A stretch of DNA of 64,000 nucleotides, taken from Shewanella psychrotolerans. GTDB taxonomy: Bacteria; Pseudomonadota; Gammaproteobacteria; Enterobacterales; Shewanellaceae. The translations under genes and the position numbers were made by a program. Position 1 is the stretch's first letter, and each line of letters starts with the position of its first letter. This document shows positions 9,641-18,251 of this stretch, in pieces. Location: the NCBI RefSeq assembly GCF_019457595.1, contig NZ_CP080419.1, positions 3,720,001 to 3,784,000 on the forward strand, written 5' to 3'. Below the pieces are notes generated by a model that saw nothing but the letters and a program-made list of their open reading frames with translations, did no database searches and was not told the DNA's origin.

Positions 9641-11272
9641 ATGTTTAAAAGTATCCGAGTTAAATTCTCTTTGATGTTTATCGCTGTTGCGGCAGTACTT
9701 ATTTTTATCTCTATATTTGATGCCACACGCAATCATCAAATAGTCAATCAACTACAAGAGTTTAGTCAACGCTTCAATCCTGCCACATCTGCCATCCTGA
9801 ATGCTGACCGAGATTTATACCAGGCACAGCTCAGTGAAGTCACCCTATTAAACGATCAATTGAATGCCGAGCAGAGACAAAAAGAGATAAAAAATTGGCA
9901 AGAAAATGTCGACCAAGCGAAAGATAGAATGCTGCAGTTTAGAGAGATGCTAGCCAACCACCCAACGGTAACGGATGCAACTAAGGGATTTGATGAGCAA
10001 TTCAACCTTTGGTATCAGGCATCGGGCAAGGTCGTCAAAGCTGTAGAACAGCAAGACTATACCAATGCACTTGTGCTACATAACCAGCTCTCTAAAAAGG
10101 AGTTTAAGGCACTAAGAAGTATTTATAACGCCGCAGGAGAAGCGGCTGATCAGCGAGTGAAAGAACTCGATACACTTATCAGTGAACGGGCGATTAGCCA
10201 AAACAGAATGTCAGTTGGGATTGCTGCCATAGTGGCTATTTTTGCACTCATCATCGCTTACTTTGGCCCTAAAACTATCGTTGACGCAATCAATGATATA
10301 ACTAATAGGATCAATGATATAGCTAACGGAGATGGTAATTTAACCCAACGAATTCAAATAAAGCGAGACGATGAAATTAGCACTCTTGCCAGCTCTTTCA
10401 ATCTGTTTGTCGAACAACTACAGAAGATGATTATCACCATTAGCGCTCAGACCCATGAAGTTAATTCTAGCGTTGAGCAGTTATCAGAGAAATCCACTGA
10501 AACACTGACAATCAGTTCAGACCAGTCGCAATTTGTTGAAACCATAGTCACGGCCGTAAACGAAATGAGTGCCGCAGTAAAAGAAGTCGCCAGCAACGCA
10601 ATGGATACCGCGAGCGAGATAAATAAAGTCAACGATCAAACCATAGAAGGGAAACGCGTTCTCAGTCTATCGGTTGAGCAAATAGATCAGCTATCTGGGT
10701 CGGTAAAACAAGCCGTTACTGTTATTGAGAAGCTATCCGAAAACTCGGCTAATATCGCCTCGGTACTAGATGTTATCCGTGGCATCGCGGAACAAACCAA
10801 CCTATTGGCATTGAATGCAGCGATTGAAGCAGCTCGCGCCGGAGAGCAAGGTCGAGGCTTTGCCGTGGTCGCAGATGAAGTGCGTACCTTAGCGAGCAGA
10901 ACAGAAACCTCCACCCAAGATATTCAAAAAATGATAGAGCAATTGCAACACGGTGTGTTAGATGCAGTAAAAACCATCGAAGCCGGCGCAGCCTTGACCA
11001 GCTCTACGGTCTCGTTAACAGCCCAAACCCAAAATGCCTTAGATGAGATCTTATCCTCAACCTCCAGAGTGAGTGACATGTCTAGCCAAACCGCAACGGC
11101 AACAGAAGAGCAGACTCATGTGTCTGAAGAGATTAATCGGAACTTGACCGAGCTATCAGATAAAACCGTGCATTTTCATGATGTGATCAGTGAGACCCAG
11201 AAAATTGTTCAAAGCACACAGACCATCTGCAATAACCTCCAACATGAGGTATCGCGGTTTAAAGTTGCTTAG
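9641..11272 (+). CDS. Methyl-accepting chemotaxis protein
   Basis: 543-residue transmembrane chemoreceptor. TM1 (about 8-28), a periplasmic helical region of about 160 residues compatible with a four-helix-bundle sensor, TM2 (about 189-209), a HAMP domain, then the long cytoplasmic coiled coil. The hairpin tip is highly conserved ([20 protein letters not shown]) and binds CheA/CheW. No C-terminal NWETF-type pentapeptide for CheR tethering: it ends EVSRFKVA. Start ATG is preceded by GAGGAG. Ligand unknown. No che genes lie nearby. Confidence 0.93.
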   Translation: MFKSIRVKFSLMFIAVAAVLIFISIFDATRNHQIVNQLQEFSQRFNPATSAILNADRDLYQAQLSEVTLLNDQLNAEQRQKEIKNWQENVDQAKDRMLQFREMLANHPTVTDATKGFDEQFNLWYQASGKVVKAVEQQDYTNALVLHNQLSKKEFKALRSIYNAAGEAADQRVKELDTLISERAISQNRMSVGIAAIVAIFALIIAYFGPKTIVDAINDITNRINDIANGDGNLTQRIQIKRDDEISTLASSFNLFVEQLQKMIITISAQTHEVNSSVEQLSEKSTETLTISSDQSQFVETIVTAVNEMSAAVKEVASNAMDTASEINKVNDQTIEGKRVLSLSVEQIDQLSGSVKQAVTVIEKLSENSANIASVLDVIRGIAEQTNLLALNAAIEAARAGEQGRGFAVVADEVRTLASRTETSTQDIQKMIEQLQHGVLDAVKTIEAGAALTSSTVSLTAQTQNALDEILSSTSRVSDMSSQTATATEEQTHVSEEINRNLTELSDKTVHFHDVISETQKIVQSTQTICNNLQHEVSRFKVA

Positions 11273-11299
11273 GAAAGGTTATCACCATGTTCTATAGAC

Positions 11300-11325
11300 A
11301 AAGCCTTGCATCAGCAAGGCTTTTA
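11300..11325. terminator. Bidirectional terminator between chemoreceptor and tRNA-Leu genes
   Basis: Nine-base stem AAGCCTTGC / GCAAGGCTT with loop ATCA. T-rich on the + side (TTTT) and followed by TTTGTCT on the - side, so it can serve the chemoreceptor and the convergent tRNA operon. Confidence 0.75.
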
Positions 11326-11328
11326 ATT

Positions 11329-11415
11329 TGGTACAGATGGCGAGACTTGAACTCGCACGGCCGTTAGGCCACTAGCACCTGAAGCTAGCGTGTCTACCAA
11401 TTCCACCACATCTGC
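11329..11415 (-). tRNA. tRNA-Leu (anticodon CAG)
   Basis: 87-nt class II tRNA with encoded CCA. The - strand begins GCAGATGTGGTGGAATTGGTAGACACGC (D-arm), has anticodon loop TTCAGGT in stem CTAGC/GCTAG, a long variable arm and T-loop GTTCAAGTC. The acceptor closes with a G1-U72 wobble, also seen in one E. coli tRNA-Leu. It is the second gene of a two-tRNA operon, 83 bp after the CAA isoacceptor. Confidence 0.96.
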
Positions 11416-11498
11416 AAATTTTTGATATAAAAAAACCTGCTCTAAGGCAGGCTTTCTCTCTCTGAAGAGAGTAGCTCTTAAAGAGCAATTTTTGATAA

Positions 11499-11583
11499 TG
11501 GTACCGAAGGACGGACTTGAACCGTCACTCCCGAAGGAAACGGATTTTGAATCCGTCGTGTCTACCAATTCCACCACTCCGGC
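11499..11583 (-). tRNA. tRNA-Leu (anticodon CAA)
   Basis: 85-nt class II tRNA with encoded CCA. The - strand starts GCCGGAGTGGTGG, anticodon loop TTCAAAA in stem ACGGA/TCCGT, variable arm TTTCCTTCGGGAG, T-loop GTTCAAGTC. It decodes UUG. First gene of the operon; a near-consensus promoter lies about 50 bp upstream. The spacer to the next tRNA has small hairpins (CCTGC/GCAGG) that probably guide processing. Confidence 0.96.
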
Positions 11584-11632
11584 ATTATCAAATAGACCAT
11601 GCTAAACGTGTTTACCTTAGCAAGTGAACGGA

Positions 11633-11660
11633 ATTATACCTTTGCTTTAGCTAATGGCAA
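11633..11660 (-). promoter_or_regulatory. Promoter of the tRNA-Leu operon
   Basis: On the - strand TTGCCA (11660-11655), a 16-bp spacer and TATAAT (11638-11633), placed 50 bp before the mature 5' end of the first tRNA. Confidence 0.75.
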
Positions 11661-11812
11661 GCCTTTTGAAACATTCATATTGCCAAATGGACAAAATTCC
11701 GTCTAACAGACCCGTTGGGACCTAAAGCTCACACATGGCATGACTCAATTCTATGCATTTATCACAAATTTAACGACCGATTTTAACAACGCCAGCAAAT
11801 TTATGGCAATTA

Positions 11813-11826
11813 TTGATCGAGATCAG
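11813..11826. promoter_or_regulatory. FNR/CRP-family-like operator upstream of the DUF3149 gene
   Basis: TTGAT-CGAG-ATCAG matches nine of ten conserved positions of the FNR (EtrA) consensus TTGAT-N4-ATCAA. It lies about 75 bp before the small membrane-protein gene, in an otherwise AT-rich gap (11584-11898) holding only the tRNA promoter. Inference only. Confidence 0.4.
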
Positions 11827-11898
11827 CATCTACCATATTTAATCACGCTAAATTAGCTGTGACGCCTTTATAAACATCTGCGAAAGAGGACTTCTCAA

Positions 11899-12027
11899 AT
11901 GGCATTTTGGTTAGATTTAATGTTTGGTAACCCCATTGGTTTAATGTCTATGATCGTTATTTTCACAACCATTGGAATAATGTCATATCTGATGTGGTTG
12001 TTTATATCGAAGTCAAAACCAGAATAG
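11899..12027 (+). CDS. 42-aa single-pass membrane protein (DUF3149-type)
   Basis: Short gene: MAFWLDLMFGNPIGL, then one hydrophobic helix (about residues 14-36, MSMIVIFTTIGIMSYLMWLF) and a short basic tail SKSKPE. Ribosome-binding site AGAGGA nine bases upstream. The sequence fits the small DUF3149 family of gammaproteobacterial inner-membrane proteins, whose role is unknown. An FNR-like site lies 75 bp upstream and a strong terminator follows, so it is an independent unit. Recognition as DUF3149 is from memory of the family pattern. Confidence 0.8.
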   Translation: MAFWLDLMFGNPIGLMSMIVIFTTIGIMSYLMWLFISKSKPE

Positions 12028-12068
12028 ATAGAGCCTTAAGGCTCAGTGTGAATACACTTTTCTAATGC

Positions 12069-12095
12069 AAAGGGGGCTATGCCCCCTCTTTTTTA
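12069..12095 (+). terminator. Rho-independent terminator after the DUF3149 gene
   Basis: AGGGGGC / GCCCCCT stem with loop TAT followed by CTTTTTT. A weaker hairpin GAGCC/GGCTC precedes it at about 12031-12044. Confidence 0.85.
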
Positions 12096-12118
12096 TCTAT
12101 AAATCTCAAATTTGTCGA

Positions 12119-12730
12119 TTATGCAGCGTGTTTACGACTTGGTACGACACTGTGTATAAAATGAGGCCTAGCCTTAATCAATAGCTGCATCTGCTCCTGA
12201 TTAGGCTCACCTGGTGGTAAACGTAACACTTGTCGATTAAGGTAGCGTCTTGCTGCCATAGAAATTTTGTAATCGGCCGTAGGCCCATGAATTGCGTAGT
12301 GCTTCTTATTTCCTAGGTATTCCAAGATATTAGTTTCAAGTAAGCTTTTCACCGCCGATTCATTTTCCGGCAAAGTTAACACGGCTTCACCTTGTAAAAA
12401 GAACTCACGTAACAAAGCTCTCTCTATGGGATCTAACAACAATACTTTATTCTCTATCGTTTCGACTGTACGCTTGCTTCGCAGATAATGAATCGCTTCA
12501 TCAAGAAAGTAGTTCGCAACTTTCATCAATAAATAAGCAGCACCTATAATGAGTCCAAGTCCGATAAAGTGAGCATATTGATTCACTAAAGCATCTAACT
12601 TTAATGCGCCAAGCAGTGCCGCTGGTGCAAAAAGTAATGCACTGCTCACCAATGTAACCCATAGCATAAGATTAAAAATCATTTGTTTTGGCGTTGCATG
12701 TTTAAACAGAATCAGATTCAGCTTTTCCAT
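12119..12730 (-). CDS. SieB-like (superinfection exclusion B family) membrane protein
   Basis: 203 residues. Two N-terminal membrane segments (about residues 18-40 and 50-72), then a soluble region with the pattern LLLDPIERALLREFFLQG that I associate with the SieB / superinfection-exclusion B family (first named from lambdoid phages). Many such genes sit on chromosomes with no phage nearby, and function there is unproven. Start at ATG 12730; the longer frame begins at a TTG (12748). No phage genes flank it, although the tRNA-Leu pair is 1 kb away. A Shewanella core-genome function is as likely as phage defence. Confidence 0.6.
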   Translation of the reverse strand: MEKLNLILFKHATPKQMIFNLMLWVTLVSSALLFAPAALLGALKLDALVNQYAHFIGLGLIIGAAYLLMKVANYFLDEAIHYLRSKRTVETIENKVLLLDPIERALLREFFLQGEAVLTLPENESAVKSLLETNILEYLGNKKHYAIHGPTADYKISMAARRYLNRQVLRLPPGEPNQEQMQLLIKARPHFIHSVVPSRKHAA

Positions 12731-12958
12731 CTTGATACCCAGTGTCAAAAATCCGCAGATGCTTAATTAACTGCAAATATAGTGCCAAAGAATAACTAAC
12801 AAGAAAGACTTAACAAACATTACTTTGTGACTATTTTTATCAACAAGATCATGCAGAAAATAAGATTGAGGCTATGCTTAAAGCTATTAGTTTTCTCTAA
12901 AAGCGATGAGCGAGAACATCATCTTATAGATCGCATATTAAGGTAAGCGAACTTTTCA

Positions 12959-14593
12959 ATGCAAAATATGACCAAACAGCTACTCAAAAGCCCGATAGGC
13001 AGAAAACTGACTCTGTCTATTATCCTTTTTAGTTCGTTAATCACTTTGCTCACTACAGGCTTTCAACTGATCAATGACTATCGAAGTGATGTAAACCGAA
13101 TTTCAAATCAATTCGAGAGTATAGAGAAGGTGAATCTCAATGTGATGGCCGCGAGTATTTGGGTTATCGACGAACGACTCATCAACACCCAAATCAATGG
13201 TTTAATTCAATTACCCGATATTACTTATATTTCGATAGAAGATGACAGTGGTCAGCAATGGCAAGCAGGTATAGCGACACCAGAAAACACCATTGAAAAG
13301 TCTTTTCCACTAACCTATATTTCAGGTGAACAGAGTATCAACGTCGGTACACTGACGGTACAAGCCGATTTGCAAGAGGTATACAATAAACTACTGGATC
13401 GGGCAATAATCATCCTATTGTCTAACGCCATTAAAACCTTCATTGTTGCTGGTTTTATTTTATTTTTAGTGTGGTTTTTGGTTACTCGCCATCTTCACAA
13501 ACTCAGTGAATATAGCCAGAACATTGATTTAGATACTGATTTTGAACCCTTGGTTTTCGTCAAAAATAGCCATAAAAATGATGAGTTTTGGCTAGTGGCT
13601 GAAGCTATCAATCAAATGCAGCGGCAGCTTAGAACATCTTTTGACGATATCAAAAGGTCAAAACTCGAACTACAACAAGCCCTTGAAGATAGAGAAAGGC
13701 TACTCGAGCTTGAACGAAGCTATAAAGATGAGCTTGCAAGGCAAGTCAAAGAAAGAACAGCCGAACTAGAACAGTCGTTATTAATCTTAAAACGAGCGCA
13801 AGAAGTATTGGTCGAACAGGAAAAGATGGCAGCATTGGGAGGCTTAGTTTCGGGGGTTGCCCATGAGATAAATACACCTATAGGAATCTGCCTTACCGCA
13901 GCAAGCGCTCAACTTTCTTATGTCGAAGAACTTATCACGTTAATTCATAGTGAAAACGCCACACTAGAAGAGATCAATAGTATCTTATTGGAGTATCAAC
14001 AAAGCTGTGAATTGATCATCAATAACATCACCCGCGCTAGCAGTTTAATTCAAAAATTTAAAACGATAGCAGCCGAACAAAGTCACGAAGAAAAACGCAG
14101 CATCAATGTGCAACAAGGACTGATAGAGCACCACGAATCAATGAAATTTATTTACGGTGCTCAACTTGTTAACGTCGACTATCACCTAGATCCCAATTTA
14201 ACCGTCAGGACGAACCTAAGCCTCTTCAAACAGATCATCACTAACCTGTTTTCAAATGCTTATGCTCACGCATTCAAAAATCGAAACAATGGCAAACTAC
14301 GTATCGATGCCAGTGTCGATAACCAACTCCTCACGATCAAAATTCAAGATGATGGCGAGGGGATCAGCCCCGAAGCAGCTGCCCACATATTCGAGCCGTT
14401 TTATACCACCACGCGCTCAGAAGGAGGAACAGGTCTTGGGTTATCGGCAGCATTCAATGCGGCAACCCTATTACAAGGCACGATGCGATACCTGCCAGAA
14501 TGTGAGCTTGGCGGTGCATGCTTCGAAGTCAGCTTCCCTGTCGAAGTCGTGGAAATAGACTCATCAGAATTCATCCTAGCCAATAATCTTTAA
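12959..14593 (+). CDS. Orphan membrane sensor histidine kinase
   Basis: 544 residues. TM1 (about 16-36), periplasmic sensor of about 115 residues, TM2 (about 155-176), a long cytoplasmic coiled coil (about 215-285), then a phospho-acceptor region MAALGGLVSGVAHEINTP with H302, and a HATPase domain with N box (NLFSNAYAHAF), G1 box DDGEG, F box FEPFYTT and G2 box GGTGLGL. No HAMP motif is obvious and there is no receiver domain. No response-regulator gene adjoins, so the partner is unlinked. The H box resembles HisKA kinases of the NtrB/DctB type. Ligand unknown. Confidence 0.9.
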   Translation: MQNMTKQLLKSPIGRKLTLSIILFSSLITLLTTGFQLINDYRSDVNRISNQFESIEKVNLNVMAASIWVIDERLINTQINGLIQLPDITYISIEDDSGQQWQAGIATPENTIEKSFPLTYISGEQSINVGTLTVQADLQEVYNKLLDRAIIILLSNAIKTFIVAGFILFLVWFLVTRHLHKLSEYSQNIDLDTDFEPLVFVKNSHKNDEFWLVAEAINQMQRQLRTSFDDIKRSKLELQQALEDRERLLELERSYKDELARQVKERTAELEQSLLILKRAQEVLVEQEKMAALGGLVSGVAHEINTPIGICLTAASAQLSYVEELITLIHSENATLEEINSILLEYQQSCELIINNITRASSLIQKFKTIAAEQSHEEKRSINVQQGLIEHHESMKFIYGAQLVNVDYHLDPNLTVRTNLSLFKQIITNLFSNAYAHAFKNRNNGKLRIDASVDNQLLTIKIQDDGEGISPEAAAHIFEPFYTTTRSEGGTGLGLSAAFNAATLLQGTMRYLPECELGGACFEVSFPVEVVEIDSSEFILANNL

Positions 14594-14607
14594 TATTAAA
14601 TCACTAA

Positions 14608-15834
14608 CTAACGGTATCGCATTGTGGTTAGCTTACAGATCTCAATAATCACTTCTGTCGCTTTTACCATTGATTGCAGACTAATAAACTCATGTTTACC
14701 GTGAAAATTATGCCCACCAGTAAACAGATTGGGACAAGGTAACCCCATGTATGACAGGCGGCTACCGTCAGTAGCGCCACGAATTGGCTCAATGATAGGT
14801 TCAACATCCACGTTCAACATAGCTTGCTTCGCGATTTCGATAACGTGCGGATACGGTATAAGTTGCTCGCGCATATTGTAGTAGCTATCAGTGATCTGCA
14901 CACTCAACGCTCCTTGCTTAAGCGTTTGGTTATATCCCTCGACCTTTTCTGTTAACCAGAGCTTACGTTGCTCAAAAGCATCTAAGTCAAAATCGCGGAT
15001 CAAGTATGTCAATTGTGCTTTTTCTGTAACACCATTCATCTCAATAAGATGGAAAAAGCCATCATAACCACGACTTTTCTCAGGTGTATCACCAACTGGC
15101 ATTTGCGCATGGAAATTAGCCGCGATAGTTTGAGCATTGACCATCACACCAAAGGCTGTGCCAGGATGGCAGTTATTGCCTTGAGCAGTAACCACCGCGA
15201 GTGCACCGTTAAAGTTTTCACACTCTAAATGGCCAATAGCGCCACCGTCTACGGTATAAGCCCATTGAGAACCAAAACCGTCAACATCAAAATGATCGGT
15301 ACCTCGGCCTATCTCCTCATCTGGCGTAAAACAGAGGTGAATATCACCGTGAACAGCACCGACCTCATTTTTGAGTGTGGCCAGCGCCGTAATAATCTCT
15401 GCAATTCCGGCTTTATCATCGGCGCCAAGTAAGCTATTGCCATCGGTTGTGATAAGGGTTTGGCCAATATAATGCGCTAATTCAGGAAACTCATCCGGAG
15501 ATAAAAACTCATCTCCCCCAAGAGAGATCACGCTGCCGTCATAGGCTTCGATGATTTGTGGCTTTACATTAGCACCAGAAAAGTCGGGAGCAGTATCAAG
15601 ATGTGCGATAAAACCGATAGCAGGTATATTAGCCACTGTGGCAGGGAGCACGGCGGTTAGATATCCCTTGTCCGATAGCGCTACATCACTAAAGCCGAGT
15701 TTAATTAGCTCTAACTTAAGTTGATCAGCTAAGGCAAGTTGCCCAAATGAACTCGGCACGCTAGTGCTTGATGAATTAGATTGAGTATCAAACTGAACAT
15801 AACGCAAAAAACGATTAAGAAGAGCTTGTTTCAT
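14608..15834 (-). CDS. pepT: Peptidase T (tripeptide aminopeptidase)
   Basis: 408-residue cytoplasmic dizinc M20 peptidase that removes the N-terminal residue of tripeptides. Metal-site motifs are present: HLDTAPDFSG, DDKAG, DEEIGRGTDHFD and, near the C-terminus, GGHNFHGKHEF. Full family length. Convergent with the histidine kinase, only 14 bp between stops. In E. coli pepT is anaerobically induced via FNR; no such site is obvious here. Confidence 0.95.
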   Translation of the reverse strand: MKQALLNRFLRYVQFDTQSNSSSTSVPSSFGQLALADQLKLELIKLGFSDVALSDKGYLTAVLPATVANIPAIGFIAHLDTAPDFSGANVKPQIIEAYDGSVISLGGDEFLSPDEFPELAHYIGQTLITTDGNSLLGADDKAGIAEIITALATLKNEVGAVHGDIHLCFTPDEEIGRGTDHFDVDGFGSQWAYTVDGGAIGHLECENFNGALAVVTAQGNNCHPGTAFGVMVNAQTIAANFHAQMPVGDTPEKSRGYDGFFHLIEMNGVTEKAQLTYLIRDFDLDAFEQRKLWLTEKVEGYNQTLKQGALSVQITDSYYNMREQLIPYPHVIEIAKQAMLNVDVEPIIEPIRGATDGSRLSYMGLPCPNLFTGGHNFHGKHEFISLQSMVKATEVIIEICKLTTMRYR

Positions 15835-15907
15835 AAAAAAGACCTATAGAAAAATTCTCCTGAGTCTAACAAGCTCCATGAAGTTGTCTTTAGACCTTGA
15901 TCAATCT

Positions 15908-16741
15908 TTAGCTAGCTTTGGCTGCGATTTTAGTCAGCACTCGACTCACTGCAACAAAACCAAAGGTTCCAGTGACTACGGTCACGGCGCCAAATCCCGA
16001 TGCACAGTCCATACGCATACTCCCCTCTGCGGTCGCCTTTACATTACATACGCTACCATCGGACTGGGGATAAACTAACTGCTCAGTCGAAAATACAGCT
16101 TCGATACTAAAGCGACGTTGTACATTTTTCGAAAAATTATATTCACGCCTTAGTAGGTTTCTCACCTTAGCAAGCAAGGGATCTTGGTAGGTCTTGGCTA
16201 AGTCGGCAACCTGTACTTGAGTCGGATCGGTTTGGCCGCCAGCACCACCAACCGTCACAATTGGCAGCTTCTGACGTTTACACCAGGCGATTAAAGCTGT
16301 CTTAGGTTTAACCGCATCAATACAGTCAACAACATAGTCGAGACTTCCCCCCTGCTTCTTGCCATTAAAATAATCTCCTAAGTTATCGGCAGTAATAAAA
16401 TCTTCGATTTCATTCACCTTACAATCAGGATTTATCTGGCGGATCCGCTCGGCCATCACCTCAACTTTAGATTCGCCAATTGTTTGTTTAAGCGCGTGTA
16501 ATTGCCTGTTGGTATTCGTCACACATATATCATCGAGATCAATTAACGTGATCTCCCCGATACCGCTTCTAGCAAGTGATTCAGCCACCCAAGTGCCCAC
16601 ACCGCCAATGCCCACAACAGCAACATGGGACTGAGCAAATTGATGTAATGCTTTCACCCCATAAAGACGACCTATTCCAGCAAATCGGTTTAAGTACGGA
16701 TCTGACAATGTTGGCTGGCTCAAATTGTGCTCCACAGGCAA
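15908..16741 (-). CDS. tcdA: tRNA threonylcarbamoyladenosine dehydratase TcdA (CsdL)
   Basis: 277-residue E1-like enzyme that cyclises t6A37 to ct6A37 in ANN-decoding tRNAs using ATP. The Rossmann nucleotide-binding motif GIGGVGTWVAESLARSG and the following LIDLDDICVTNTNRQ are diagnostic of the TcdA/MoeB/ThiF superfamily, and the length is typical for TcdA. The neighbouring csdA/csdE genes of E. coli are not present. C-terminal VVTGTFGFVAVSRVL suggests the membrane-association segment reported for CsdL. Confidence 0.94.
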   Translation of the reverse strand: MPVEHNLSQPTLSDPYLNRFAGIGRLYGVKALHQFAQSHVAVVGIGGVGTWVAESLARSGIGEITLIDLDDICVTNTNRQLHALKQTIGESKVEVMAERIRQINPDCKVNEIEDFITADNLGDYFNGKKQGGSLDYVVDCIDAVKPKTALIAWCKRQKLPIVTVGGAGGQTDPTQVQVADLAKTYQDPLLAKVRNLLRREYNFSKNVQRRFSIEAVFSTEQLVYPQSDGSVCNVKATAEGSMRMDCASGFGAVTVVTGTFGFVAVSRVLTKIAAKAS

Positions 16742-16914
16742 TAGGATAAAGGCACTGATTTTATCCTAATCATCCATAAAGCCAAAATAAAAATACCAGC
16801 AATAAGTGTTAACGAAACGGCAAACCTAATAAGTAGACGAAATAGCAATGTGAAAAATGTAATGACCAAGGTCAACCCAATGATTTTAAATGTAAAAAAA
16901 ATAATAAACATCAC
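16720..16914 (-). CDS. Possible 64-aa membrane protein overlapping tcdA
   Basis: Very hydrophobic frame with two likely membrane helices (about residues 3-25 and 31-52), overlapping the 5' end of tcdA by 22 bp. It could be a small coupled membrane protein, but it lies in AT-rich sequence where such frames arise by chance, and no strong Shine-Dalgarno is seen before its ATG. Family not recognised. Confidence 0.3.
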   Translation of the reverse strand: MMFIIFFTFKIIGLTLVITFFTLLFRLLIRFAVSLTLIAGIFILALWMIRIKSVPLSYCLWSTI

Positions 16915-16930
16915 ACCAATTCACTAAAAC

Positions 16931-16945
16931 GTGATCAGGATCAAC
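16931..16945. promoter_or_regulatory. CRP/FNR-family-like operator upstream of porin 1
   Basis: GTGATCAGGATCAAC matches most of the CRP core (GTGATC...GATCA) and nine of ten positions of FNR TTGAT-N4-ATCAA. It lies about 185 bp before the porin ATG. Which regulator binds cannot be decided by eye. Confidence 0.45.
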
Positions 16946-17128
16946 CAGCAAAAATCTAAAAACATGCAAATATCTCCGCAAGATATGAAGGCTTACCTAA
17001 CAAGAAAAAAGCACATCGAAACTCAGTGTGTCAAAAACAACATGGTCAGGTTGTCGAACCAACCTGTGCCTATATCACGATAAATAAACGCTCTGATAAA
17101 AGAGCATCACCGCTACAGGAAGATGATA

Positions 17129-18187
17129 ATGAAAAAATCTGTTCTATCGGCAAGCATCATCGCAACACTCGCTGCTACCTCGTTTACCGCTCTCGCAAAC
17201 GGCCCACAATTTTATGGCCGTGCCGATCTCGCTGTTACTCATTCTGATAATGGCATTGCAACCCAAAACCAAAAAGATGGCACTATTATAGAAAACAACT
17301 TCTCCTGGTTAGGGGTCAAGGGCAACGAAAAAATCAGCGATGGTCTTGAAGTGATCTATCAGATGGAATTTGGCGTTAGTAACTTTGATAACTCAGGCAA
17401 GACCTTTGCTGCACGTAACACCTACCTTGGTTTGAAAGGGGTTGGCGGTACAGGCCTCATTGGTCGCAACGACACTGTGTTTAAAGCTTCTGAAGGCGGC
17501 TTCGATTTATTTGGCAACACTAACTCAGATATCGACCTACTGGTTGCTGGTCAGTCGCGTACCGCTGACGGTATCACTTACTACTCACCGAAAATTGCTG
17601 ACCTTTTGACCATAAACGCTACCTACCTAGTTGAAGACAATTATGTCACATACAATGGTGATGAGCGCGTCGCGCCAGACAGCATGTATGCCCTAAGTGC
17701 AACCTTTGGCGATAAGGCCCTCAAGGCACAACGTTACTATGTAGCTGCCGCCTATAACGAAAATATCGATGATGTAAAAGCTTACCGTGGTGTGGCTCAA
17801 GTCAAAGTCGGTAACTTCATCATTGGTGGTCTATACCAGAACAGTGAACATATTGACGCTAAATATGCCAACCTAGAGGGTGATACCTACTTCGTTAACG
17901 CTGCATACGTACTGGGCAATGTAAAAATTAAAGCCATGTTTGGTAGTGACGACTCAGGCCTAGGTAAATATGTCAGCCGTTTCGTGGGTAACGCCGATGG
18001 CGCAGGTATGGAAACCGTATCAGATGTCGATCTACAACAGTTCAGCATCGGCGCAGATTACCGCATCAGCAAGAGCACCCTGTTCTACGGCCACTACACC
18101 AAATATGATGGTGACCTGAAACTGACGGGTGTAACACAAGATCTTGGCGATGATATCGTCACCCTAGGTATGCGTTTCGACTTCTAG
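17129..18187 (+). CDS. Gram-negative porin (paralogue 1)
   Basis: 352-residue trimeric-type general porin. Signal peptide MKKSVLSASIIATLAATSFTALA, mature protein begins NGPQFYGRADLAVTHSD and ends with MRFDF, a C-terminal aromatic that marks barrel insertion. Start at 17129 is preferred over ATG 17123 because AGGAAG then has a six-base spacing. About 60 percent similar by eye to the next gene. Codon choice is more mixed than in the second porin, suggesting lower expression. A terminator follows at once, so the two porins are separately transcribed. Confidence 0.93.
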   Translation: MKKSVLSASIIATLAATSFTALANGPQFYGRADLAVTHSDNGIATQNQKDGTIIENNFSWLGVKGNEKISDGLEVIYQMEFGVSNFDNSGKTFAARNTYLGLKGVGGTGLIGRNDTVFKASEGGFDLFGNTNSDIDLLVAGQSRTADGITYYSPKIADLLTINATYLVEDNYVTYNGDERVAPDSMYALSATFGDKALKAQRYYVAAAYNENIDDVKAYRGVAQVKVGNFIIGGLYQNSEHIDAKYANLEGDTYFVNAAYVLGNVKIKAMFGSDDSGLGKYVSRFVGNADGAGMETVSDVDLQQFSIGADYRISKSTLFYGHYTKYDGDLKLTGVTQDLGDDIVTLGMRFDF

Positions 18188-18212
18188 AGTTATTTTGTAT
18201 AAAAATAAATCA

Positions 18213-18237
18213 AGCGGCCTTAGGGCCGCTTTTTTTG
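18213..18237 (+). terminator. Terminator after porin 1
   Basis: AGCGGCC / GGCCGCT stem with loop TTAG followed by seven T, 25 bp after the stop. Confidence 0.9.
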
Positions 18238-18251
18238 TGACACCAATCACA
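18236..18251. promoter_or_regulatory. CRP-like operator in the porin intergenic region
   Basis: TGTGACACCAATCACA has both perfect half-sites (TGTGA-N6-TCACA). It abuts the terminator of porin 1 and lies about 390 bp before the ATG of porin 2, far for a class I site unless the promoter is well upstream. Confidence 0.5.

Noticed and set aside
11323..11577. 84-aa frame on the - strand
   Set aside because: It runs across both tRNA-Leu genes and is a by-product of tRNA sequence, not a protein gene.
11329..12748. Prophage or integrative element at the tRNA-Leu pair
   Set aside because: No integrase, att-like direct repeat or phage genes are seen. The SieB-like gene alone is not enough.
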